From Flavisolibacter sp. (GTDB lineage: Bacteria; Bacteroidota; Bacteroidia; Chitinophagales; Chitinophagaceae), in NCBI GenBank assembly GCA_013695175.1, contig JACDAZ010000114.1:1-5614 (forward strand): DNA of 5,614 nt, written 5' to 3'. Position 1 is the stretch's first letter. Each line of letters starts with the position of its first letter. The notes under the pieces are model-generated. The model did no database searches. It had not been told where the DNA came from and saw only the letters and a list, made by a program, of their open reading frames with translations. A program made the translations under genes and the position numbers. Of the stretch, positions 1-5,614 are shown one piece after another.

Positions 1-140
1 GATTTGCACTGATCTTTTATAAACATTAAATATTGAACGCTGATCATTAAGATTTTAATGATTTGCGCTGATCTTTTATAAACATTAAATATTGAACGCT
101 GATCATTAAGATTTTGATGATTTGCGCTGATCTTTTATAA
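1..140. repeat. 59-bp tandem repeat, two full copies plus a 22-bp partial copy
   Basis: Copies lie at 1-59, 60-118 and 119-140. The first two differ at only two unit positions (8 and 57, both A versus G), and the partial third matches the second copy exactly before similarity stops. Each unit has a two-part structure: the octamer CGCTGATC occurs at 66-73, 97-104 and 125-132, so the 59-bp period is built from halves of about 31 and 28 bp. The unit length is not a multiple of three and no open frame is sustained, so it is not protein-coding. The array probably continues to the left of the window. Similar short AT-rich repeats are scattered in intergenic DNA of Bacteroidota; membership of a named family is not established here. 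Confidence 0.93.
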
Positions 141-226
141 CTAGTAGTATTATAAGATAATCGGGGATTTGAAGATTGGTAGAGGTGTAAAGTTTTAAGA
201 AATAAAATCTTTTATACAAAAAAATT

Positions 227-290
227 AATGCTGATCATTAAACTTTGGATGATTTGCGTTCATCTTAATAATCATAAAAATCTGCGTTCC
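227..290. repeat. Decayed copy of the upstream 59-bp repeat
   Basis: Bases 227-266 align without gaps to 95-134 of the tandem array with 34 of 40 identities, including the shared core GCTGATCATTAA and the GATGATTTGCG block. A further half-unit-like stretch (AATCTGCGTTCC, about 279-290) follows, so repeat-derived sequence reaches to within 5 bp of the start codon at 296. An unrelated 86-bp AT-rich spacer (141-226) separates it from the intact copies. The presumed leader and promoter of the first gene therefore lie in repeat-derived DNA. Confidence 0.75.
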
Positions 291-295
291 ACATT

Positions 296-712
296 ATGCC
301 AGAAATAATCAAAACAAACGATGCTGCAAAACCTCTTGGTGCTTATCCTCATGCAAGAAAGGCAGGCAACCTCTTATTTTTATCAGGCATAGGTTCAAGA
401 AATGCTGTAGATAATAAAATTCCTGGTTTGGAGCTTGACAACGATGACAATATTATAACATACGATATTGAAGCAGAATGTCATTCTTGTTTTGCAAATG
501 TAAAAGCAGTGCTGGAGGCAAGCGGCAGCCGCTGGGAAAATATAATTGATGTAACCGTTTTTCTCACCAATATGAAAAAAGATTTTCCAGTATATAATCA
601 AATTTATAGTGATTATTTTACAACAGTACAAGCATGCAGGACAACAGTAGAAGTGAAAAGTTTACCAACACCTATAGCTATTGAATTAAAAGTGATAGCG
701 ACAATAGATTAA
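296..712 (+). CDS. RidA/YjgF-family protein, probable 2-aminomuconate deaminase
   Basis: A 138-residue single-domain protein of the RidA (YjgF/YER057c/UK114) family, soluble, expected to form a trimer with active sites between subunits. Arg115 in the CRTTVEV block and Glu130 in the IELKVIA block match the conserved ligand-binding arginine and the C-terminal acidic residue of the family. The N-terminal motif reads GAYPHAR (15-21) rather than the GPYSQ typical of the canonical imine deaminase RidA. From memory, GAYPH is characteristic of the 2-aminomuconate deaminase branch (AmnD/NbaF type), which releases ammonia from 2-aminomuconate. The position 28 bp before kynureninase supports a role in the lower kynurenine pathway. 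An alternative is a general enamine/imine deaminase protecting PLP enzymes such as the neighbouring kynureninase. The ATG at 296 gives the usual family N-terminus; no Shine-Dalgarno sequence is visible, which is normal in Bacteroidota. Family assignment is firm, the exact substrate less so. Confidence 0.85.
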   Translation: MPEIIKTNDAAKPLGAYPHARKAGNLLFLSGIGSRNAVDNKIPGLELDNDDNIITYDIEAECHSCFANVKAVLEASGSRWENIIDVTVFLTNMKKDFPVYNQIYSDYFTTVQACRTTVEVKSLPTPIAIELKVIATID

Positions 713-740
713 TTTCTAAATTTTGAGAGATATAATAATT

Positions 741-2054
741 ATGGAGAACAGTTTAGAATATGCAATAAGTTTGGACCAGCAGGATGTACTTAAGCATTTC
801 AGACAAAAATTTATTATTCCCCAACACAACAATAAGGATGCAGTTTATTTCACCGGCAATTCTTTAGGCTTACAACCAAAATCGACAAGCGATCATATTA
901 ATCTTGAATTGGAAGATTGGGCAAGTTTGGGTGTAAAGGGACATATCAGTGCACGCTCACCCTGGGTTAATTACCATGAGCAGTTTGCAGCATCACTTGC
1001 AATGCTAACAGGTGCCAAAGCAGATGAAGTAGTTGCTATGAACCAACTGACTGTAAATATTCATTTGTTGTTTGCCAGCTTTTATCAACCTACAAAAGAA
1101 CGGTATAAAATAATTTGCGAGGCAAAAGCTTTTCCATCTGACCAGTATGCATTACAAAGCCAGGTAAAATTTCATGGCTTCAATGCTGATGATGCTATAA
1201 TAGAGGTAGCGCCAAGAGAAGGTGAATTCATTATCCAAACCGAAGACATTTTATCGGTTATAGAACAAAATAAGGATAGCATTGCAGTTGTTTTTTTTGG
1301 AGGTGTAAATTATTACACCGGGCAGTTGTTAGATATGCAAAAAATTACGGCCGCATCGCATGAAGCAGGTGCATTTGCAGGTTTTGACCTGGCACATGCA
1401 ATTGGAAATATTAAAATGAACCTGCATAACTGGAATGTTGATTTTGCCTGCTGGTGCAGTTATAAATATTTAAATTCAGGTCCCGGTGGTGTGGCGGGTA
1501 TTTTTATCAATGAAAAACACGCTACCAATACTTCTTTATTACGGTTGGCTGGTTGGTGGGGTACCAATAAAAAGACCCGCTTTTTAATGCAAAAAGAATT
1601 TGACCCTATTCCAACTGCTGAAGGCTGGCAGTTAAGTAATGTTCCTGTATTATTAATGGCTGCTCATAAAGCAGCTTTAAAGCTCTTTGATGAAGCAGGT
1701 ATAGATTCTTTAGTTGAAAAAAGTAAAATGCTTACTCAATATCTTTTTTATATACTTGATGAGATCAATAATTCTCAGCAAAATGATATCATTAAGTTGA
1801 TAACACCTCGTGATGCACATGGTTGTCAAATCTCTATGTTGATGTTGCAAAGGGGTCGTGAAATTTTTGATGCACTCATTAATGAAGGTGTTATTGCAGA
1901 TTGGCGTGAACCCAATGTGATTAGGATAGCTCCGGTGCCATTATATAATACATTTGAGGATGTTTGGAAGTTCGGAAATATTATCAGGAAAATTATATCA
2001 ACGGATGTATATGACATAAAAATTCATTCATCTTCAAAAGATGCAGGAATATGA
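741..2054 (+). CDS. kynU: Kynureninase
   Basis: A 437-residue PLP-dependent fold-type I enzyme (EC 3.7.1.3) that cleaves 3-hydroxykynurenine, and kynurenine, to 3-hydroxyanthranilate (or anthranilate) and L-alanine. Visible motifs: YFTGNSLGL near the N-terminus (36-44), FPSDQY (131-136), GGVNYYTGQ (187-195), FDLAHAIGN (215-223) with Asp216 for the pyridine nitrogen, and DFACWCSYKYLNSGPGG (234-250) whose Lys242 should carry the PLP Schiff base. LSNVPVLL (298-305) and NVIRIAPVPLYNTFEDV (392-408, Arg395) complete the substrate pocket. Length is close to human (465) and bacterial (about 416) enzymes, with a short serine-rich tail. The frame opens upstream at a TTG (723), but the ATG at 741 is preferred because it follows a purine-rich GAGAGA and needs no rare start. 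It overlaps kmo by 4 bp. Very close to the eukaryotic enzyme in motif wording. Confidence 0.97.
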   Translation: MENSLEYAISLDQQDVLKHFRQKFIIPQHNNKDAVYFTGNSLGLQPKSTSDHINLELEDWASLGVKGHISARSPWVNYHEQFAASLAMLTGAKADEVVAMNQLTVNIHLLFASFYQPTKERYKIICEAKAFPSDQYALQSQVKFHGFNADDAIIEVAPREGEFIIQTEDILSVIEQNKDSIAVVFFGGVNYYTGQLLDMQKITAASHEAGAFAGFDLAHAIGNIKMNLHNWNVDFACWCSYKYLNSGPGGVAGIFINEKHATNTSLLRLAGWWGTNKKTRFLMQKEFDPIPTAEGWQLSNVPVLLMAAHKAALKLFDEAGIDSLVEKSKMLTQYLFYILDEINNSQQNDIIKLITPRDAHGCQISMLMLQRGREIFDALINEGVIADWREPNVIRIAPVPLYNTFEDVWKFGNIIRKIISTDVYDIKIHSSSKDAGI

Positions 2055-3394
2055 GTAAAAAGGTTTCGGTTATAGGTGCAGGTTTGGTAGGCTCATTGCT
2101 TTCTATTTACCTTGCAAAAAGAGGTTACAAGGTTACCATGTTTGAAAGAAGGGGTGACATGAGGAAGGAAGTAGTGGAAGCAGGGCGTTCTATTAATCTT
2201 GCTTTAAGTGACAGGGGAATAAAGTCTTTAAAAGAAGTAGGTATAGCAGACGATGTTTTAGAAATTGCTATCCCAATGCATGGGAGACATATACATAACC
2301 TTGATGGAAAATATGCTTTTCAACCTTATGGCAAAGAAGGACAATATATTAATTCAGTATCAAGAAGTGAATTGAATAGTAAACTTTTGGATCTTGCAGA
2401 AAAACATGGTGATGAGGTGTTGTTTGGTTACCGTTTACAATCAATAGATTTTAATCAAAAGTCTGTTGCCTTTGAGGTAAACAGCCAGCCAGTAATTATT
2501 GATTACGAATTATTGTTTGGGGCAGACGGTGCTTATTCAGCTACCAGGCTGGCACATATGTTACAACATAATTTGTTTGAATACCACCAGTATTATATTG
2601 ATTGTGGGTATAAAGAATTATCGTTTCCTGCCGGAGAACATAACCAGCATTTATTAGAAAAAAATGCACTTCACATTTGGCCACGAAAAGATTATATGCT
2701 GATTGCTTTGCCAAATATTGACGGCAGCTTTACCGGCACTTTATTTTTTCCGTTTGAAGGTGAGTTGTCATTTAATAATTTAAAAACCAGGGAACAGGTA
2801 TCTCAATTTTTTAAAGACACTTTTCCGGATGTGATTCCGCTGATTCCTGACCTGGTACATCAATTTTTTAATCATCCTACATCATCATTGGTTACGGTAA
2901 AATGTTTGCCATGGATAAGAGATGATTCGTTTTGTTTAATTGGTGATGCTGCCCATGCCATTGTGCCTTTTTTCGGACAAGGTATGAATGCAGGTTTTGA
3001 AGATTGCAGTGTACTAAATGATTTAATTGAAATACATAATGGTGACTGGCAATTCATTTTAAGATCATTCCAGGAATTACGCAAAACCGATGCAGATGCA
3101 ATTGCGGATATGGCGATCAACAATTTTATTGAGATGCGGGAAAAAACAGCTGATAAAAAGTTTTTATTGCAAAAGAAAATTGAAGCAAAGCTTCATGAAA
3201 AATATCCCGATAAATGGATACCTGCATATTCACAGGTTAGTTTTAGCCCACACATCAGGTACAGTGAAGCTTTGAGAAATGCACTAAAGCAGGAGGCTAT
3301 TATGCAGGAAGTGATGCTGGAGCCCGGTATTGAAAACAAATGGGAAACCTTAGATTTAGAAAATAAAATTCTTTCAAAACTGGAGTTGAGCTAA
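2051..3394 (+). CDS. kmo: Kynurenine 3-monooxygenase
   Basis: A 447-residue FAD-dependent aromatic hydroxylase (EC 1.14.13.9) that converts L-kynurenine to 3-hydroxykynurenine with NADPH and O2. The N-terminal Rossmann motif VIGAGLVGS (7-15) ends with an acidic residue at FERR (Glu32). RSINLALSDRG (46-56), the GADGAYSATR motif (157-166) and GDAAHAIVPFFGQGMNAGFEDC (298-319) are the FAD/NADPH hydroxylase signatures in the wording of the KMO subfamily. By alignment from memory with human KMO, Arg79 and Tyr93 should hold the kynurenine carboxylate, and Asn358, Glu361 and Met362 of NFIEMR line the substrate site; Tyr393 may be the C-terminal contact tyrosine. No C-terminal membrane helix is seen, unlike the mitochondrial enzyme, so it should be cytosolic. 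Its ATG overlaps the kynU stop (ATGA), pointing to translational coupling. It supplies the substrate for KynU. Confidence 0.97.
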   Translation: MSKKVSVIGAGLVGSLLSIYLAKRGYKVTMFERRGDMRKEVVEAGRSINLALSDRGIKSLKEVGIADDVLEIAIPMHGRHIHNLDGKYAFQPYGKEGQYINSVSRSELNSKLLDLAEKHGDEVLFGYRLQSIDFNQKSVAFEVNSQPVIIDYELLFGADGAYSATRLAHMLQHNLFEYHQYYIDCGYKELSFPAGEHNQHLLEKNALHIWPRKDYMLIALPNIDGSFTGTLFFPFEGELSFNNLKTREQVSQFFKDTFPDVIPLIPDLVHQFFNHPTSSLVTVKCLPWIRDDSFCLIGDAAHAIVPFFGQGMNAGFEDCSVLNDLIEIHNGDWQFILRSFQELRKTDADAIADMAINNFIEMREKTADKKFLLQKKIEAKLHEKYPDKWIPAYSQVSFSPHIRYSEALRNALKQEAIMQEVMLEPGIENKWETLDLENKILSKLELS

Positions 3395-3398
3395 CTCC
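3382..3398 (+). other. Small perfect hairpin across the kmo stop codon
   Basis: GGAGTT (3382-3387) and AACTCC (3393-3398) pair perfectly around a 5-base loop, GAGCT. The stop codon TAA (3392-3394) lies partly in the loop and partly in the 3' arm. Only three T residues follow, so it is a poor intrinsic terminator. It could slow exonucleases or affect pyrF translation, whose start is 18 bp downstream. Six base pairs can arise by chance. Confidence 0.3.
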
Positions 3399-3416
3399 TT
3401 TACATGTTCATCTTTT

Positions 3417-4283
3417 ATGACAAGGAAACAATTAGTTGAGCAAATATTTTTAAAACATTCTTATTTATGTGTTGGATTAGATACAGATGTGGATAAAATT
3501 CCTTTGCACCTGCAGTCTCATCCTGATGCTGTTTTTGAGTTCAATAAAGCTATTATTGATGCCACAAAAGAATATTGCGTTTCTTATAAAATAAATACAG
3601 CTTTTTATGAGGCAATGGGAGCTAAGGGTTGGGAAATAATGCAAAGAACGGTTGATTATATACCTGAAACACATTTTAAAATAGCTGATGCAAAACGCGG
3701 GGATATTGGAAATACATCTGCACAATATGCAAAAGCATTTTTTGAAACTTTAAATTTTGATGCTATTACAGTTGCACCTTATATGGGCAGCGATAGCCTT
3801 AAACCTTTTTTAGAATACCAAAATAAAACTACCATTGTTCTAGGATTAACATCCAATGCAGGTGCAAAAGATTTTGAATTACAAAAGATGCTTATTGAGA
3901 CCCATATTCTTGACGAGGGGGTGCATATTATAAAAAAGGATACCCCTTTTTTATATGAATGGGTTATTGATAAAGTTCGTGAATGGGGAACAATAGAAAA
4001 CCTGATGTTTGTTATTGGTGCAACACGTTCAGATGAATTAAAGAGCATAAGAAACAAAATTCCTGATCATTTTTTATTAATTCCCGGGGTAGGAGCACAG
4101 GGTGGTGATTTACATGAAATTTCAACTCATTTATTAAACAAGGATGCCGGAATCCTGGTGAACTCCAGCAGGTCTATTATTTATGCGTCAGGTGGTGAAG
4201 ATTTTGCTGAGAAAGCAAAACTAGCTGCCAAAGATTACCAGGGGCAGATGCAATCTTTTTTGTCGGAAACGGCAAACACTTAA
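3417..4283 (+). CDS. pyrF: Orotidine-5'-phosphate decarboxylase, type 2
   Basis: A 288-residue TIM-barrel enzyme (EC 4.1.1.23) for the last step of UMP synthesis, OMP to UMP plus CO2. The strand-1 motif LCVGLDTD (17-24) holds the first substrate aspartate and SYKIN (56-60) a conserved lysine. The signature IADAKRGDIGNT (89-100) contains the catalytic Asp91-Lys93-Asp96 set. The phosphate-binding end shows PGVGAQGGD (223-231) and SRSIIYAS (251-258). The length, beyond the roughly 230-245 residues of E. coli-type PyrF, and the DAKRGDIGNT wording place it in the long type-2 subfamily found in Bacteroidota, mycobacteria and myxobacteria. It begins 22 bp after kmo and may share its transcript, although its pathway is unrelated to tryptophan breakdown. 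No Shine-Dalgarno sequence is seen; the ATG at 3417 places the first motif at the expected distance from the N-terminus. Confidence 0.96.
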   Translation: MTRKQLVEQIFLKHSYLCVGLDTDVDKIPLHLQSHPDAVFEFNKAIIDATKEYCVSYKINTAFYEAMGAKGWEIMQRTVDYIPETHFKIADAKRGDIGNTSAQYAKAFFETLNFDAITVAPYMGSDSLKPFLEYQNKTTIVLGLTSNAGAKDFELQKMLIETHILDEGVHIIKKDTPFLYEWVIDKVREWGTIENLMFVIGATRSDELKSIRNKIPDHFLLIPGVGAQGGDLHEISTHLLNKDAGILVNSSRSIIYASGGEDFAEKAKLAAKDYQGQMQSFLSETANT

Positions 4284-4363
4284 AGTTTTGTATGTTGTTT
4301 AATTTGCTGTTCGCTTCCTTTTATCATAGCACAGGATGCAGGTATTTCAGCCTTCAAACCTGT

Positions 4364-4371
4364 TATCTTTG
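4364..4371 (+). promoter_or_regulatory. Bacteroidota -7 promoter box abutting the acyl-CoA dehydrogenase start
   Basis: TATCTTTG matches the Bacteroidota sigma-A -7 consensus TAnnTTTG at every fixed position and ends 5 bp before the ATG at 4377. A start of transcription a few bases beyond the box would fall at or next to the A of the start codon, giving a leaderless or nearly leaderless mRNA. No good -33 element (TTG/TTTG) is present at the usual 17-23 bp spacing; the nearest T-rich stretch is at 4345-4348, so strength is uncertain. The box lies in a 93-bp intergenic gap and would give the dehydrogenase expression independent of the upstream genes. Confidence 0.55.
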
Positions 4372-4376
4372 CCGCC

Positions 4377-5555
4377 ATGGCAACAGATCAATTTCAATCA
4401 CCGGATTATTACCTGGTAGATGAGTTACTAACTGATGAACAAAAATTAATCAGGGAAACTGTAAGAAGTTATGTAAAAAAAGAAATATCTCCTATAATTG
4501 AAGATTATGCTCAACGTGCAGAGTTTCCAGAGCAAATAGTAAAACAATTAGGTGACCTTGGGTGTTTTGGTCCTACTATTCCGGAAGAATATGGTGGTGG
4601 AGGATTAGACTATATATCTTATGGATTAATGATGCAGGAACTGGAACGTGGTGACAGCGGTGTACGGTCAACAGCTTCTGTCCAGGGCTCTCTTGTTATG
4701 TTTCCTATTCATGCATACGGAACCGAAGAACAAAAGAAAAAATACTTACCGAAATTAGCTTCGGGTGAGTGGCTGGGTTGTTTTGGATTAACAGAGCCTG
4801 ACCACGGAAGCAACCCATCGGGTATGCTTACCAATTTTAAAGATGCAGGCGATCATGTTATACTTAATGGAAGTAAAATGTGGATCTCCAATGCACCGTT
4901 TTCACAAGTGGCGGTTGTATGGGCAAAAGATGAAAAGGGTGATATAAGAGGGTTGATAGTTGAAAGAGGAATGGAAGGTTTTTCTACACCAACAACACAT
5001 GGTAAATGGAGTTTGCGTGCAAGTGCAACAGGCGAACTGGTTTTTGATAATGTAAAAGTTCCCAGGGAAAATATTTTTCCAAATGTAAAAGGATTAAAAG
5101 GTCCACTAGGTTGTTTATCCAAAGCCCGGTATGGTATATCATGGGGTGCTTTAGGTGCAGCTATGGATTGTTATGATACGGCACTCAGATACAGTAAAGA
5201 AAGACAGCAGTTTGACAGACCTATTGGCGGATTTCAGTTGCAACAAAAAAAGCTTGCGGAAATGATCACCGAAATTACAAAAGCACAGTTATTGGTTTGG
5301 CGTCTTGGTGTATTAATGAATGAAGGAAGAGCAACACCCCAGCAGGTAAGTATGGCCAAAAGAAATTCATGCGAGATTGCAGTTAATATTTGCAGGGATG
5401 CCAGGCAAATGTTGGGTGGCATGGGCATAACAGGCGAATACAGCATCATGCGTCATATGATGAACCTGGAAAGTGTAATCACTTATGAAGGAACACATGA
5501 TATACATTTATTGATTACTGGTATGGATGTGACCGGGTTGAATGCGTTTAAGTAA
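4377..5555 (+). CDS. Glutaryl-CoA dehydrogenase-type acyl-CoA dehydrogenase
   Basis: A 392-residue FAD flavoprotein of the acyl-CoA dehydrogenase family, closest in wording to mitochondrial glutaryl-CoA dehydrogenase (EC 1.3.8.6), which oxidises and decarboxylates glutaryl-CoA to crotonyl-CoA. The N-terminal helical domain leads to LGCFGPTIPEEYGG (61-74) and the GCDH-like block GDSGVRSTASVQGSLVM (92-108), where Arg97 matches the arginine that holds the glutaryl carboxylate. The first family signature is GLTEPDHGSNPSG (137-149); SLRASATGE (212-220) and GPLGCLSKARYGISWG (242-257) are also GCDH-like. The C-terminal domain has RQQFDRPI (276-283), MLGGMGITGEY (345-355) and TYEGTHDIH (369-377) with the catalytic base Glu371. 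The signature has Asn146 where human GCDH has Asp. No targeting peptide is present. It fits the end of the 2-oxoadipate branch of tryptophan or lysine catabolism. The ATG at 4377 follows a promoter-like box by 5 bp. Confidence 0.92.
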   Translation: MATDQFQSPDYYLVDELLTDEQKLIRETVRSYVKKEISPIIEDYAQRAEFPEQIVKQLGDLGCFGPTIPEEYGGGGLDYISYGLMMQELERGDSGVRSTASVQGSLVMFPIHAYGTEEQKKKYLPKLASGEWLGCFGLTEPDHGSNPSGMLTNFKDAGDHVILNGSKMWISNAPFSQVAVVWAKDEKGDIRGLIVERGMEGFSTPTTHGKWSLRASATGELVFDNVKVPRENIFPNVKGLKGPLGCLSKARYGISWGALGAAMDCYDTALRYSKERQQFDRPIGGFQLQQKKLAEMITEITKAQLLVWRLGVLMNEGRATPQQVSMAKRNSCEIAVNICRDARQMLGGMGITGEYSIMRHMMNLESVITYEGTHDIHLLITGMDVTGLNAFK

Positions 5556-5611
5556 GGAAGTCGGAAGTAGGAAGTAGGAAGTAGGAAGTAGGAAGTAGGA
5601 AGTAGGAAGTG
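5556..5611. repeat. Heptanucleotide microsatellite, eight GGAAGTA-type units
   Basis: Eight consecutive 7-bp units begin at the base directly after the preceding TAA stop. Units 2-7 (5563-5604) are perfect GGAAGTA; the first ends in C (GGAAGTC) and the last in G (GGAAGTG). All three plus-strand frames meet TAG every 21 bp, so it is not coding. The plus strand is almost all purine, six of seven bases. No palindrome or terminator is visible. Heptamer tandem repeats are also known in cyanobacteria (STRR sequences), but any relation is only by analogy. Confidence 0.97.
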
Positions 5612-5614
5612 AAA

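Noticed and set aside
1..140. Possible CRISPR array
   Set aside because: The units are contiguous 59-bp copies without unique spacers, and no cas genes are present.
189..213. AT-only imperfect hairpin (AAAGTTTT pairing with AAAA-T-CTTT) followed by a T-rich run
   Set aside because: The stem has a bulge and almost no GC, so it is too weak to call a terminator; such pairings are frequent in AT-rich intergenic DNA.
240..247. AAACTTTG, a 7-of-8 match to the Bacteroidota -7 box, 48 bp before the RidA-family start
   Set aside because: One fixed base is wrong, no -33 element is seen upstream, and it lies in a decayed repeat copy. It may be the promoter of the ridA-kynU-kmo unit but the sequence does not show it.
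723..740. TTG codon as an upstream start for kynureninase, adding six residues
   Set aside because: The added residues (mostly isoleucine) are not family-like, and the in-frame ATG at 741 has a purine-rich stretch before it.
1291..1298. Run of eight T inside kynU, a possible slippage or phase-variation site
   Set aside because: The frame is intact and encodes conserved VVFFGG; an 8-base run in AT-rich DNA is weak evidence for phase variation in a metabolic gene.
1302..1319. Perfect 7-bp stem (GGTGTAA/TTACACC) with a 4-base loop inside kynU
   Set aside because: It encodes part of the conserved GGVNYYTGQ motif, so protein constraint explains the sequence, and no T-run follows it.
3090..3275. 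61-codon plus-strand frame inside kmo, and several minus-strand frames of 60-90 codons across the real genes
   Set aside because: They lie wholly inside well-supported coding regions in other frames, show no recognisable motif, and have low-complexity compositions typical of shadow frames.
3918..3952. GGGGT/ACCCC stem followed by six T inside pyrF, resembling an intrinsic terminator
   Set aside because: The stem is only 5 bp with a 19-base loop, and it sits mid-gene in a required enzyme; most likely chance.
4339..4362. CAGGT/ACCTG inverted repeat with a 14-base spacer just upstream of the dehydrogenase promoter box, a possible operator
   Set aside because: Five-base arms at this spacing are common by chance and no regulator gene is in the window to connect it with.

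Overview
The window looks like a chromosomal piece of a Bacteroidota genome, probably near the Chitinophagaceae/Sphingobacteriia (inference). The signs are AT-rich DNA, start codons without a good Shine-Dalgarno sequence, a Bacteroidota-type -7 box (TAnnTTTG) just before one start codon, a type-2 orotidine-5'-phosphate decarboxylase, and a eukaryote-like kynurenine pathway.

Layout, all genes on the plus strand. Bases 1-295 have no gene. They hold a 59-bp tandem repeat (two full copies plus a partial third), an 86-bp unrelated spacer, and a decayed repeat copy that runs almost to the first start codon. Then come a RidA/YjgF-family protein best read as 2-aminomuconate deaminase (296-712), kynureninase (741-2054), kynurenine 3-monooxygenase (2051-3394, overlapping kynU by 4 bp), OMP decarboxylase pyrF (3417-4283), and a glutaryl-CoA dehydrogenase-type acyl-CoA dehydrogenase (4377-5555). 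From the base after the last stop codon, a heptanucleotide microsatellite (GGAAGTA) runs almost to the window end.

Functionally, four of the five genes fit oxidative tryptophan breakdown. KMO makes 3-hydroxykynurenine and KynU cleaves it to 3-hydroxyanthranilate plus alanine. The RidA-like protein would deaminate 2-aminomuconate further down. Glutaryl-CoA dehydrogenase would turn glutaryl-CoA, the end of the 2-oxoadipate branch (also reached from lysine), into crotonyl-CoA. The intervening enzymes (tryptophan dioxygenase, formamidase, 3-hydroxyanthranilate dioxygenase, ACMS decarboxylase, aminomuconate semialdehyde dehydrogenase) are not in the window. pyrF is a pyrimidine gene and looks like a guest in the cluster. 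ridA-kynU-kmo-pyrF could be one transcript because gaps are short (28 bp, -4 bp, 22 bp). The dehydrogenase follows a 93-bp gap with its own promoter-like box placed so that its mRNA would be leaderless or nearly so.

The coding content is recognisable metabolism and I see no new multi-gene system. The least explained parts are the two repeat tracts at the edges and the start-codon-adjacent promoter box.
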